Below are positions 16,541 through 25,024 of a stretch of 60,888 nucleotides of DNA, piece by piece. The DNA lies in NCBI GenBank assembly GCA_947367565.1, contig CANBEI010000002.1:1-60888 (forward strand), read 5' to 3'. Numbering within the stretch: the first letter of the stretch is position 1; every line of letters begins with the position of its first letter. The notes beneath the pieces are model-generated. The model was not told the DNA's origin and did not search any database. It saw only the letters and a list, made by a program, of their open reading frames with translations. This DNA comes from an uncultured Candidatus Saccharibacteria bacterium. GTDB taxonomy: Bacteria; Patescibacteriota; Saccharimonadia; Saccharimonadales; Saccharimonadaceae. The position numbers were made by a program, and so were the translations under genes.

Positions 16541-17701
16541 TCAGTCAGCCTTTTGGCTATAATCACCTGAAGATTTGTCGTGAATCTCGCCCTCACCCGT
16601 AGATTCGTTTTGCCCGTCTTTTATTATATAAATCGTCATCACGTCTTTAATGTTCTCGTTGTAATCCATGTAAGCCTCTATATCAACGGGGCATCTTTCA
16701 CTATCCTCTGACTCCTTTACGGCTTTTATATGTAAATTTTGTTCAGATAGCACCTCTATCATATGGGCATTATCCCCTTTGCTGCCACATCTCAGCCCTT
16801 CCAGACTAGCATCCGCTGGTTCAGGTTTTACTTCCAATTTCATATCCTCTCCGTAAGGAAGCCATCGACCCGTTCTTTCAAACTCAATACTGTATGGCCT
16901 CGGAGATTCCGTTAACCTTGCTAAAAATAATGAAATTGGCTTAATTAATAATACGACTACTAAAAGTAATATTGCGACTATAACTACACGAGAAAATCTC
17001 TTTATCCAGTTTGTTATTTTAATGAGCACATTATCAGGTTCAAGAGTTGGTGGTTCTGGAGGGTTTGGTTCAACGGAGCCATCTTCATTACCATCATCTG
17101 TCAGTTCTTGCCGAGTGTTCTTGAGCTCTTGTAATTTTACATCTACAATATTGCCCTTTTTATCATAAATCAGATATTCTTTTACCTCATCCAAATACTC
17201 ATTGATCTTTACTTTTTTGCTATAGAGCTTCTGGGCAACCGCATTAATAGCATCCCCGTCTTCAGTGTTTAACGCTTTAACAACAGCCTTAATAGCATCT
17301 TCACCAGCCGCTTCTAGGTCTTCACAGGATTCGTAAAATACTTTACGACGTTTATTAGAAGAACTGTGCCTATCTGCAATATAGCTACTTGTCCATATAA
17401 ACTTTTTTCGCCGTACTGTGATGAGGTCGATGCCACTTCGATTTTCCGAACTATCGCGTGAACTGGGAAATTCCTTAAGTAAACCTAGCGCCATTAACGC
17501 CATATCTGCATCAAGGCTTTCTTTAAACTTTTCTCTGGTTGCCGCAATCAGCAAAGCCTCTATTTCATAATCTGTTACAGAAGCTGGTAATCCCAAATAT
17601 TTCCCTATAATACCAAGGGGGACGGAATAATCGCTTGAGCTACGAATGCTACGCGCTGTTTTCTGAAATTTTTCCAGCTCTGAAGATTCTGATTCTGTCA
17701 T
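16541..17701 (-). CDS. Single-pass membrane protein, unknown
   Basis: 386 residues. The N-terminal 215 residues look cytosolic and helical, with charged repeats (AAGEDAIKAVVKALNTEDGDAINAVAQKL). A Pro-rich linker (VEPNPPEPPTLEP) leads to a membrane segment (VVIVAILLLVVVLLIKPISLFL, about 238-260). A beta-rich outer part follows with two Cys that may pair. I recognise no family. It is 29 bases upstream of the surface protein gene and could work with it as an inner-to-outer signalling pair. Confidence 0.5.
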   Translation of the reverse strand: MTESESSELEKFQKTARSIRSSSDYSVPLGIIGKYLGLPASVTDYEIEALLIAATREKFKESLDADMALMALGLLKEFPSSRDSSENRSGIDLITVRRKKFIWTSSYIADRHSSSNKRRKVFYESCEDLEAAGEDAIKAVVKALNTEDGDAINAVAQKLYSKKVKINEYLDEVKEYLIYDKKGNIVDVKLQELKNTRQELTDDGNEDGSVEPNPPEPPTLEPDNVLIKITNWIKRFSRVVIVAILLLVVVLLIKPISLFLARLTESPRPYSIEFERTGRWLPYGEDMKLEVKPEPADASLEGLRCGSKGDNAHMIEVLSEQNLHIKAVKESEDSERCPVDIEAYMDYNENIKDVMTIYIIKDGQNESTGEGEIHDKSSGDYSQKAD

Positions 17702-17771
17702 CCATATCCACCTCCAAACAAAAACAAATTATGACAATAATATACTATAAAATGTCTATCTGCACAAATAG

Positions 17772-17797
17772 AAAAGCCACGAAGAAATCCGTGGCTT
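17772..17797 (-). terminator. Terminator of the 207-residue protein gene
   Basis: On the minus strand AAAGCCACGG and CGTGGCTTTT form a stem, followed by a T-rich stretch, just after the stop codon. Confidence 0.7.
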
Positions 17798-17816
17798 TGT
17801 GGTTGCCAATGCTGTA

Positions 17817-18440
17817 TTACACATGCTCAGTGACATAAGCGGAACAATTAGGATACTCTCCCGACGAGTCGAGTTCAAAAACGCGTTTTTTATTCCCATC
17901 ATACTCTGTAACCGTAGCACCATAGTGACTGGTTGGAGAAAGCGACACGCCTATCGTCTCACCCGCAGCATTCCCGCAAGGCGGAATCTCAAATTGCAGA
18001 TCCACTTGTAAAGCCTTAGTAGACAAAGTGGCATAGTCGATGTACTCCGGCAGGCTGTCCAGAAAACGGTTCTCTTCCTCGTTGGTCATTTTGCTGGTGT
18101 CCGTTGTCTCATTGAACATTTTGTTATGTTCCTTATAGTAATGCTCACTGGCGAATTGAAGATCGACAGAATGACAGTCAATCATAACCCTGACAATTTT
18201 CCAGCGTGGATTTTCTCCTCGCAGGATCTGTCGGAAGTTCTCTTCGAAATCCGGGTTGCCTTTGTCTGTAACAAACTCGAAAGCGTCTGCTACTTCCGCG
18301 AGGCTGCTATGGGCGGTGGCACTCATACGGATACCCGGCCCATTGGGATTCCCCTCACTATTTTCTACGCTTGTAGCGTCCGGATCGTTAATGAACACAT
18401 AGCCACCAACTAATGTTACTGGATATTGAATTATGCGCAT
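17817..18440 (-). CDS. Unknown protein
   Basis: 207 residues, with no signal peptide or membrane helix. An early hydrophobic strand (YPVTLVGGYVFINDPDATS) and acidic stretches are seen. I recognise no family. It has its own terminator. It is transcribed away from a palindrome-rich control region, and AGGGAGG precedes the start. Confidence 0.5.
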   Translation of the reverse strand: MRIIQYPVTLVGGYVFINDPDATSVENSEGNPNGPGIRMSATAHSSLAEVADAFEFVTDKGNPDFEENFRQILRGENPRWKIVRVMIDCHSVDLQFASEHYYKEHNKMFNETTDTSKMTNEEENRFLDSLPEYIDYATLSTKALQVDLQFEIPPCGNAAGETIGVSLSPTSHYGATVTEYDGNKKRVFELDSSGEYPNCSAYVTEHV

Positions 18441-18470
18441 ACCTATACCTCCCTTGATTAAAATTCAGGT

Positions 18471-18587
18471 TATTGCATCATCGCCTACCTTGTAAAAGTA
18501 AGCGAAATCTGCAATAACCCAGGATAGTATAGGATTATTGGCAAACTAACAATGTACAGTATGATTAGTCGTGACTAACCATACTGT
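18471..18587. promoter_or_regulatory. Divergent control region with long palindromes
   Basis: Two perfect inverted repeats lie between divergent genes. GGTTATTGCA..TGCAATAACC is widely spaced. A tight 32-bp palindrome at 18556-18587 has arms ACAGTATG and TTAGT mirrored around CGTG, with one mismatch position. The second is shaped like a dimeric repressor site. It could be read by the sigma-like or another regulator of the cargo. Confidence 0.5.
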
Positions 18588-18785
18588 TATTCATAATAGC
18601 ACACATGTTCTTTTTTGTCAATACTAATTACGCTTTTCACTCTAAAAAGCAAAAAATCTGCAAAATCTCTGAAAAATAATGCTCGATCGACCTCGAGTGA
18701 GTTCGGTCGAGAAGCTGTTTTTTCCCAGCTATATTACAATCAAACTGTAACTGATATCCAGAAACTTATCAAAGGAGGGCTCATC
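18588..18785. other. Leader region of the 56-residue gene
   Basis: A 198-base AT-rich stretch with the inverted pair TCGACC..GGTCGA and no credible reading frame of its own; the longer ORF in the track has no ribosome binding site. It probably holds the promoter of the rightward unit. Confidence 0.35.
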
Positions 18786-18956
18786 ATGAAACAATCAACT
18801 GTAACAGAACTTCGTAACGCCATGGGTAAACTGGTCGCTAAGTGGTATCCGGATGAAGGGGTGATAGAGATTGTAGTTAGAGGATGCCGCTATGTGATTG
18901 CCGTGCCTCCGGGCACGCCAATCACATGTCAATCTAACATGCTACTTACAAAGTAG
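18786..18956 (+). CDS. Small unknown protein
   Basis: 56 residues from the ATG after AAAGGAGGG; the 113-residue ORF in the track overruns this start. The protein begins with a helix (TVTELRNAMGKLVAKWYP) and ends with beta strands (GVIEIVVRGCRYVIAVPPG). No family recognised. It precedes the sigma-like regulator on the same strand, separated by a terminator. Confidence 0.55.
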   Translation: MKQSTVTELRNAMGKLVAKWYPDEGVIEIVVRGCRYVIAVPPGTPITCQSNMLLTK

Positions 18957-19011
18957 GCAGTGGTAGTAGCTAAAACTTAACAATACCGTGAGACCGCAGC
19001 CATATGGCTCT

Positions 19012-19068
19012 AAGCGACGGCAACGGACACCAAACAAAACACAGGTGTTCCGCTGCCGTCTTTTATTT
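19012..19068 (+). terminator. Terminator before the sigma-like gene
   Basis: GACGGCAACGGACACC pairs with GGTGTTCCGCTGCCGTC, followed by TTTTATTT. Confidence 0.75.
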
Positions 19069-19124
19069 CTGTATTTTTCCAAAGACGCTCCAGCGGAACA
19101 TCGCCAACAGAAAGGAGCAGGAAT

Positions 19125-19694
19125 ATGAGATTCCCATACGGAAAGAACAGAAGGACTATGGAGAAAGAGCACAGCGAAATGGCAGTTATTTGCCGCAAAG
19201 AAAACGAGTCTGAAGAGATGATTGAGCAGATGCATGATTTGCTATTGCACCAACTTAATCGTGACCGGGCGTATATTACCCACACTCAGCCCTACGAATG
19301 CTACAATTCTTCGGACAAAAGCAAGAGCGGCGCTCAAACACAAAATAGAAAACGACTAGAAGATGAGGGCAGTGACATCATTGATGAAGGGCGGTCACCG
19401 CTGTTGAAAAAGTTCTCAGCACAGCTCAGCGTAACACAGGGAGAGATCTGGGAATGGGGGCGCATGGACTGGATCGAGGATTTAGATACCGTTGAGATTA
19501 TTGTGTGGGTTAGAGAGCAGTCTGAGAAAGATATCGAACTTCTGACTTTGCTTAGCGTAGATGGGTTGAAGCAAAAAGAAGTGGCAGAGATGTGGGGTGT
19601 ATCCGACGCTGCTATCTCCAAGCGGATGAAAAAAATCCGTGAAAGTTTAGCAGAAGTTTTGCCAGAGTGGTTAAGAACGAGTTATGGAATCTGA
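19125..19694 (+). CDS. Sigma-factor-like regulator
   Basis: 189 residues from ATG after AAAGGAGCAGG. The C-terminal 60 residues read IELLTLLSVDGLKQKEVAEMWGVSDAAISKRMKKIRESLAEVL, a region-4-type helix-turn-helix of the sigma-70/ECF class. The N-terminal part is not a clear region 2, so it may be a sigma-like transcription factor as found on Firmicutes elements. It lies between a strong terminator and the 186-residue gene, probably regulating island cargo. Confidence 0.6.
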   Translation: MRFPYGKNRRTMEKEHSEMAVICRKENESEEMIEQMHDLLLHQLNRDRAYITHTQPYECYNSSDKSKSGAQTQNRKRLEDEGSDIIDEGRSPLLKKFSAQLSVTQGEIWEWGRMDWIEDLDTVEIIVWVREQSEKDIELLTLLSVDGLKQKEVAEMWGVSDAAISKRMKKIRESLAEVLPEWLRTSYGI

Positions 19695-19748
19695 CTACCA
19701 GATGAGGGGGCTCGCTCCCTCAATAAAAAATCAAGGAGGAACAACAAT

Positions 19749-20309
19749 ATGGTGAACAGAAACAAAAAAGGCTTTAAGAAACTGGGGAAAATGTATTTGC
19801 CATCTCTTGAAAAAGTGAAGAGCACTACAACTCCTGGTCTGAGGATTATGTTTGACGTTGACAACATTCTGACCTTAATCGACCGAGAACATTTTGACCG
19901 GGAACTCTCTGTATCAGATAGTGGTCTTTACACACTAAGACTTGGAGTGTTTCGTGAGATGGAAAAAGGGGCAATGGAAGAATCCGCCTTATTTTTTACC
20001 ATTCCCACTAAGGCAGACTGTGAGCAGAGGATTACAGCGTCATTTGAACTCCCCGGCGCATCAGCAAGGTTTCTGGACGAAGTCGTCCTAACAGCGTCAA
20101 AACCCTTCGTCGTAGAGCTTGTTATCGGCAGTCCTATGCTCGAAAGCCATAACAATCCATGGGGAATACCGTTGAGCTATGACAGCATACGGACTAACAA
20201 GAATGTGACGGTAATTACGCGAACTGAAATACGAAAGGGTGTACCAAATCAGTATAAAGTTTGTTTCGATACGCTACGTATTCAGGTGAGGATTTTGTTT
20301 GCAAAATAA
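19749..20309 (+). CDS. Unknown protein
   Basis: 186 residues from ATG after CAAGGAGGA. Mixed alpha/beta composition, no signal peptide or membrane helix, and a Lys-rich N-terminus (NRNKKGFKKLGKMYLPSLEK). No family recognised. It follows the sigma-like gene by 54 bases and is closed by a terminator, so the two probably form one operon. Confidence 0.5.
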   Translation: MVNRNKKGFKKLGKMYLPSLEKVKSTTTPGLRIMFDVDNILTLIDREHFDRELSVSDSGLYTLRLGVFREMEKGAMEESALFFTIPTKADCEQRITASFELPGASARFLDEVVLTASKPFVVELVIGSPMLESHNNPWGIPLSYDSIRTNKNVTVITRTEIRKGVPNQYKVCFDTLRIQVRILFAK

Positions 20310-20325
20310 TCTACATAGCCATTAG

Positions 20326-20378
20326 AGCGCCACCGCATATGTTTTGTTGCGGTGGCACTCTGATCATATTTTTAAGTG
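20326..20378 (+). terminator. Terminator of the 186-residue protein gene
   Basis: GCGCCACCGCA and TGCGGTGGCAC form a strong stem with a T-rich run a few bases later. Confidence 0.7.
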
Positions 20379-20393
20379 TGTGCGATAAAGCCT

Positions 20394-20418
20394 ATAATAC
20401 GTAGAATGCGGATAATTC
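20394..20418 (+). repeat. 25-bp motif, copy 1
   Basis: ATAATACGTAGAATGCGGAT plus ATTC, directly before lectin fragment A. A close copy (21 of 25 bases) lies at about 25851-25875 after the template-like fragment C. In both places it follows a terminator. It may hold a promoter -10 (TATAAT) or be a breakpoint. Confidence 0.45.
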
Positions 20419-20662
20419 TGCTCAGAGTAACACCAAATATCATGATTTACCACTGGCTTTTGTCCGTAGCGGGCACGTTAACCTAGACTTCGGTTTCGCT
20501 CTCGACGTCGGTGAGGGTGGACTTAGTCGATCGCGTACGGCCAGCAATTATCCTACCTACGCCTACTACCTGTACTTCGCTCCTACGGGCGTCGCCTCGT
20601 CAGGCAGCGACAACCGCGATCACGGTATCCCCCTCCGCTGCCTCTACCCAGGTAGTGCCTAA
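20405..20662 (+). pseudogene. Lectin-like variable C-terminal fragment A (no start)
   Basis: An open frame of about 85 codons begins after TAG with no start codon or ribosome binding site. It encodes LPLAFVRSGHVNLDFG, WSRT-type positions (here SRSRTAS), ..AYYLYFAPTG and PLRCLYPGSA-stop. This is the C-terminal core of a C-type-lectin/FGE-like fold whose last about 70 residues vary widely among homologues. It shares the box TGGCTTTTGTCCGTAGCG and the end CTCCGCTGCCTCTACCCAGG with fragment B. It sits alone between convergent genes and looks like a donor or remnant of a variable region. Confidence 0.65.
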
Positions 20663-20690
20663 TGGAGGAAAAGGAAGATAAGGCGCCACA

Positions 20691-20737
20691 AAAAAGCAGG
20701 AGCATTGGCGAATTATTATTTCTCTAATACTCCTGCT
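20691..20737 (-). terminator. Terminator of the WG-repeat gene
   Basis: On the minus strand AGCAGGAG, a long loop with inner pairing, then CTCCTGCT followed by TTTTTTG. Confidence 0.65.
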
Positions 20738-20757
20738 AAGATTATTTCTGTTTTCTG

Positions 20758-21180
20758 TTACTCTATTCGCTTCAAACTTGCTCCTGCGATTTCTATATTG
20801 TCGTCATCTATGATATTGACAGTCTGACTTAGGCTTTCCCCTAAAACACTTGTGATGTCTAAAACATACCTATCATCTTCCTTATAAAAAGCATACGTAT
20901 CGTTTGGGCTATAGAAGTTGCAGTTATTTCCATCAAATATCACAATTGCTCCCGGTTGTGCCTGTCCGAATCCGCTATCGCCAATACTTTTCCATTTGCC
21001 AGTAATATCATAAGAATCCGGAACTATATAGGAAGAGTCTGAGGATTCTATATCTAATTCTGCATTACTGGATGTCAGTTTAGCACAATCAATAGTCCTG
21101 CTCCCATCCAAACTGACATATTTCCAATCTTTAGTATTAGCCGCATCATCCATACAAATTAACCCGTCACCGACATCACC
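20758..21180 (-). pseudogene. WG-repeat lipoprotein, 3' part (frame-shifted)
   Basis: The frame from FGDVGDGLICMDD to the end continues the upstream lipoprotein naturally. In the upstream frame the last codons read TYIW-stop; removing a single A from ACATACATTTGG joins them as TYFGDVGDGL. The 36-nt overlap and the ATG of the ORF track are therefore artefacts of a one-base insertion in a short ACAT repeat. Confidence 0.6.
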
Positions 21181-22465
21181 AAATGTATGTAAGCCCATCA
21201 AGCATAGACAAGTCATCCACTCCGGGAGTATAAATTGTGCCGTCTGGACCTATGATTTTTGTCATCTGGTCTATTGTCGCTTGCAAATATCCATTAGCTG
21301 AATCATTGGGGTTAGCATTATCAATTCTAATTGGTGTATATGAAAGATTTCCTTGTTTATCTATAATGGATGCATACCAATCCCCATCTGCCCCCGTCAT
21401 AACTATCGGAGCGTATCCATCGCTAAATGATCCACCGCTGATATCATTCTCCTTATACTGTTCTAAGGATATGACGAGATTCCAATCTTTATCGTAATAG
21501 CCAACCTCATTCGGATGATAATACGTTGTGCCAAATATCAGCCCTTCGCCATAGCTGGAATCTGAGAGAAAATCATCTTTTTTAGAGATTGCGTTTTCTA
21601 ATGCCCCACACCCATCTCGCCACGGTTCTTCGTAGTCACTATTAATTATGTACGCAAATTTAGTATTTCCATCCTTAATAACAATGGCTGTATATCCTTC
21701 GTAGAAATTTCCTACCACCTTTTCCATGCACCAACCACGAGCATATGGAAATGGAGAAAAATATTCTGTTGCGACATTGTACAACCCAGAAGGTAAAACG
21801 ATGTAGTTTTCTCCTATGTATCGAATGGACGAACAGTAATTAAATTCATCTATCCATTTTTCCGGACGAAATTGTTCATCACTTACTTGCATTTCGTTTA
21901 AGATGTTTCCGTCCTTGTCTATAGTGCCGTAACGCCACTCATCTGTATCAAAATTTCGGATGTGTTGAGCCACGAAAAAATGGCCATTCCCATATGCTAG
22001 GATCAAATAACCGCCATCAGGAGTGATTTGGCTTTCATAAAGCACATTTCCCTCTGAATCGATAATTCCGCAGGGAGATTCCTCGGTATTATTTTCTCTG
22101 TAAAACGCAACTCCATCCTGAAACGGGGAGACATAAAATAATTGGCTGTCTGCTTGGTACACTAATTTTCCGTCAGTATCTATAACTCCTGTACAAAAAC
22201 TATAATAACTGTCCTTGGAAAAATCTACCCATGCACGTTCATCAGAAAACGGGCGCAACTTCGTAAATGGATAAGTTTCTAGAACTACTTCTTCAGGTTC
22301 TTCGTAGATATCTTCCTCATAATCCGTGTCCATTTCTTCATACTCCGAATCATCTTCCCATGCGTCCGTATTATCTACTGCGGCGGAACTGCTATCTGCA
22401 GAACTGCCGCATCCACTAAGCAGTATGCTAAACAACAACGCTACTGTTAAAAGTTTGTTTTTCAT
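21176..22465 (-). CDS. WG-repeat lipoprotein (5' part)
   Basis: About 429 residues from an ATG preceded by AAAGGAG. The lipoprotein signal is MKNKLLTVALLFSILLSGCG with lipobox LSGC, then an acidic, Ser-rich linker. The body has repeated blocks of the WG/KWG type (YGTIDKDGNILNEMQV, GIIDSEGNVLYESQIT, ASIIDKQGNLSY, GVIDTDGKLVYQ). These form beta-propeller-like surface domains of unclear role. A one-base insertion near 21180 cuts the natural C-terminal 140 residues into another frame. It overlaps nothing upstream and is 19 bases from the second lipoprotein gene. Confidence 0.7.
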   Translation of the reverse strand: MKNKLLTVALLFSILLSGCGSSADSSSAAVDNTDAWEDDSEYEEMDTDYEEDIYEEPEEVVLETYPFTKLRPFSDERAWVDFSKDSYYSFCTGVIDTDGKLVYQADSQLFYVSPFQDGVAFYRENNTEESPCGIIDSEGNVLYESQITPDGGYLILAYGNGHFFVAQHIRNFDTDEWRYGTIDKDGNILNEMQVSDEQFRPEKWIDEFNYCSSIRYIGENYIVLPSGLYNVATEYFSPFPYARGWCMEKVVGNFYEGYTAIVIKDGNTKFAYIINSDYEEPWRDGCGALENAISKKDDFLSDSSYGEGLIFGTTYYHPNEVGYYDKDWNLVISLEQYKENDISGGSFSDGYAPIVMTGADGDWYASIIDKQGNLSYTPIRIDNANPNDSANGYLQATIDQMTKIIGPDGTIYTPGVDDLSMLDGLTYIW

Positions 22466-22484
22466 GTCGTTTTTCTCCTTTAAA

Positions 22485-23597
22485 CTATTCCCAATCAATT
22501 AAATGGCAGGAGTATTGATCTGATTCTAATAAACCTATAGTATTATTAGATATTTCAGGATGACCCTCCCAAGTAGAAAACTGATACTCCTCTCCATCTG
22601 TAATTTCGACACTCTTAGCAAAGGAGAGGTCTTCCATATTTACTATATAAATCTCAAAAAGATGTTGCTCCTCATCCGTACAGGCTAAGCATGCAAACTG
22701 CGTCCCATCAGGATTCCCGATACCGAATTGACAACCATAATTTTCAGGCTTATAACGATAAATACCTGTTTCAGCAAAGATGTCAATAGACCGTTCAGAC
22801 GTAGTCCCACTGCCTACATTGTAAAACATCCAATCCTCATCCTCGTTTATCCAAGAGCACCCGCTACCAAGGCCCCTTTCTGTAAAAGGATTTGAACTTT
22901 GTACAACATTTTCAATGCTCATATCGGAACTTTGTACAACATTTTCAATGCTCATATCGGAAATTGGCACAGAATAGAATTGAAGACGAGTCTCATGTAT
23001 ATATTCGCCAAATACAAAATAGTCGTCGAGGAATCCAACCGCACTATATCCAATTCCATACTCTGACTCTAAGCCGAGATAGTCAGTTACATCAAAGAAC
23101 TCTCCATTCTTATCCATCCATCCCGCTGTGCGTAACCCGGTCTCTGCGGAATATTTGTCAAGAGCCATCCTGCTGTAATTTTCATTAAACATTTCCCTAT
23201 TCGCAATCTCACCCACTAAGCGTGGTGAATATGGTATGATATAGCCATCTACACCATCTTTAGGGAGATCAAAACTAAAGTCGTTAACTGAATCGCTTGC
23301 GCCAGTGTCAATGTTAAGGCAAGTTAGAGAAACTGTTGCATGGTAGTTCTCTGAATCGGGGCTGTCAATGAAGATTCTTTGGATGATAAGACCATTGTAC
23401 TCTATTGCTTCTTCTTCATCTTCTTGATATGGATTAAAATCACTTTCTGTCTCCCAATCATTTTCTGCCTCCGCTTGGCTATTTTCGTTCATGTTAAGAG
23501 GCTCGTCAGAAATGGTTTCATTAGTATCATTTTTCGCACAAGCGCATAATGACAATGTCAACAATACCGTCAACAACGCCGTAAATCCTTTTCTCAA
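22485..23597 (-). CDS. Lipoprotein, unknown
   Basis: About 370 residues from a TTG start (AAGGAGGAG upstream); the ATG in the track lies 35 codons earlier without a site. The signal is RKGFTALLTVLLTLSLCACAK with a Cys lipobox. The body is acidic with beta-type repeats. Residues SDMSIENVVQS occur twice in tandem because of a 33-base duplication. No family is recognised. It pairs with the WG-repeat lipoprotein downstream, and both would sit on the outer face of the membrane. Confidence 0.6.
   Translation of the reverse strand: MRKGFTALLTVLLTLSLCACAKNDTNETISDEPLNMNENSQAEAENDWETESDFNPYQEDEEEAIEYNGLIIQRIFIDSPDSENYHATVSLTCLNIDTGASDSVNDFSFDLPKDGVDGYIIPYSPRLVGEIANREMFNENYSRMALDKYSAETGLRTAGWMDKNGEFFDVTDYLGLESEYGIGYSAVGFLDDYFVFGEYIHETRLQFYSVPISDMSIENVVQSSDMSIENVVQSSNPFTERGLGSGCSWINEDEDWMFYNVGSGTTSERSIDIFAETGIYRYKPENYGCQFGIGNPDGTQFACLACTDEEQHLFEIYIVNMEDLSFAKSVEITDGEEYQFSTWEGHPEISNNTIGLLESDQYSCHLIDWE
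22894..22959 (-). repeat. 33-bp perfect tandem duplication inside the lipoprotein gene
   Basis: Two adjacent identical 33-base units (starting GAACTTTGTACAACATTTTC on the plus strand) add 11 residues in frame. Confidence 0.9.
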
Positions 23598-23884
23598 TTT
23601 TCTTCTCCTCCTTTTCGTAGTCGGTTCATATAAAATACGCCAATTATTTTGACGTAGCATAAGCCTCCTCCCTGCTTTTATTGAACCCTGTCTTAACAAC
23701 AAAAAATCACGGTCTCCAAACCGCTAAAAAATAAGATGTAACACAATAGTGATATTGATACAATTTTAACATCAAATCAGGCTATATTCAAGAGAATGTT
23801 CATACTAAAATAAAGAAAATTTGCAAATCCTATAAAAATAACGACTGATTTATGGCAAAAACAGCGGATGTTGGGCGAGCAAGA

Positions 23885-23969
23885 TGTAACATACTCACTA
23901 ATATGTTACAAAAGCCCCCTTGTCCGGGGATACGCTATAATCAGCCGTATCTTACGACAAGGGGGCTTT
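23885..23969 (+). promoter_or_regulatory. Inverted repeats upstream of the small recombinase
   Basis: TGTAACAT..ATGTTACA (23885-23909) is followed by a 59-bp hairpin. Its outer arms are AAAGCCCCCTTGTC and GACAAGGGGGCTTT (14 bp, perfect), its inner arms GATACG/CGTATC, and the loop contains CTATAATC. The hairpin ends eight bases before the recombinase ATG. It may be an operator, an attenuator or the recombination site of the enzyme. Confidence 0.5.
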
Positions 23970-23976
23970 ATCAATT

Positions 23977-24549
23977 ATGGCAGCAACAGAACCGATTAGA
24001 GACAAGAAACAGTTAAAGGAACTCGCTGATTATTTTTTACGCAAAGGACAGCTTCGTAACTATATACTGGTTGTTATGGGAACATATACCGTGCTTCGTA
24101 TCAGCGACTTACTCCGGCTAAAGTGGTCGGATGTATATGATGAGGAAAGGCAGGAGTTCCGTGACCATATTACTGTAGTAGAAAAGAAAACTAAGAAAGA
24201 GCGCACGATTGCCCTGAATCCGCAACTACTTGGCGCGCTCCGGCAGTATTACGCTCATCGCCGGGGAGAATATGTATTTGCCAATAACCGCAAAGAGCCA
24301 AAAGCTATCAGCCGAGTGCAGGCGTGGCGGATAATCCATGCGGCAGTGGCAGAGCTTGGGATTGCCGGGAAGATTGCCTGCCATTCTTTAAGGAAGACCT
24401 GGGGGTATCATACCGTGAAAGATAATAAAGTGGCATTGGCCGTAGTTGTAGACATTTATAATCACAGTAGTTATGAGATTACGAAGCGTTACCTTGGAAT
24501 TACACAAGATGAACGGGATGAAGCATATCTGGGGATGAAGCTGTTCTGA
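23977..24549 (+). CDS. Small tyrosine recombinase (catalytic domain only)
   Basis: 190 residues, the size of FimB/FimE-type invertases, and lacking the usual N-terminal core-binding domain. Catalytic residues: the first Arg in TVLRISDLLRLKW, Lys in VEKKTKKERTIAL, the box HSLRKTW with His and Arg, and the nucleophile Tyr in YEITKRYLGI; the fourth conserved position is Asn-His in YNHSS. There is no Shine-Dalgarno just before the ATG; a long hairpin lies there instead. It converges on lectin fragment B. It could move or flip nearby segments, but no target is proven. Confidence 0.8.
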   Translation: MAATEPIRDKKQLKELADYFLRKGQLRNYILVVMGTYTVLRISDLLRLKWSDVYDEERQEFRDHITVVEKKTKKERTIALNPQLLGALRQYYAHRRGEYVFANNRKEPKAISRVQAWRIIHAAVAELGIAGKIACHSLRKTWGYHTVKDNKVALAVVVDIYNHSSYEITKRYLGITQDERDEAYLGMKLF

Positions 24550-24651
24550 GATGTTAATTGAATGAAATTTTTCCAATTAGGAGGGCGTGAAAATAAGTGC
24601 GCTCTGTTTTGTAATGGAAAAATATATCCGGTATCTATCTTCTTTTCTCCA

Positions 24652-24960
24652 TTAGGCACTACCTGGGTAGAGGCAGCGGAGGGAGAAACCACCATAGCGA
24701 ATGTAGTAGTCTGACGGATTAACATACGTAGGATGCATGCCCAAGTAGTAGGCGTGGGTAGACGATTTGGGGGTACGTGACCAAGCACGACCATACTCAC
24801 CAACGTTGCTAACATAACCATAGCTGAGGTAGACATACCCGCTACGGACAAAAGCCAATGGTAATTGTACTATGGTGGTGGCGCCGGAGGTACTGATTAT
24901 ATTGGAGCATTCATCTCCCTTGTCAATTTTCGCCAGACCATGACTGCTATTTTTGGTGAT
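24652..24960 (-). pseudogene. Lectin-like variable C-terminal fragment B (no start)
   Basis: The frame opens right after TGA and runs about 102 codons without a start: ..NSSHGLAKIDKGDECSN.., then LPLAFVRSGYVYLSYG, GRAWSRTPKSSTHAYYLG and FSLRCLYPGSA. It shares the 18-base box TGGCTTTTGTCCGTAGCG with A and C, and the 3' end CTCCGCTGCCTCTACCCAGG plus TAGTGCCTAATGGAG with A. It lies tail to tail with the small recombinase gene. The variable positions (Y, H, D, I, G) coincide with Asn codons in fragment C. Confidence 0.65.
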
Positions 24961-25024
24961 TCATGGTATGGACGCCCACACCATCTTGTCATATGATGTC
25001 GTCCTGTAAAGGAGGCGTACAAAA

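Noticed and set aside
15189-23597. Type VII or sortase-anchored surface system
   Set aside because: No LPXTG motif, sortase or secretion ATPase was seen with the surface proteins and lipoproteins.
23911-23969. Integron attC site
   Set aside because: The hairpin lacks the RYYYAAC/GTTRRRY ends and the recombinase lacks an integron-type insertion.
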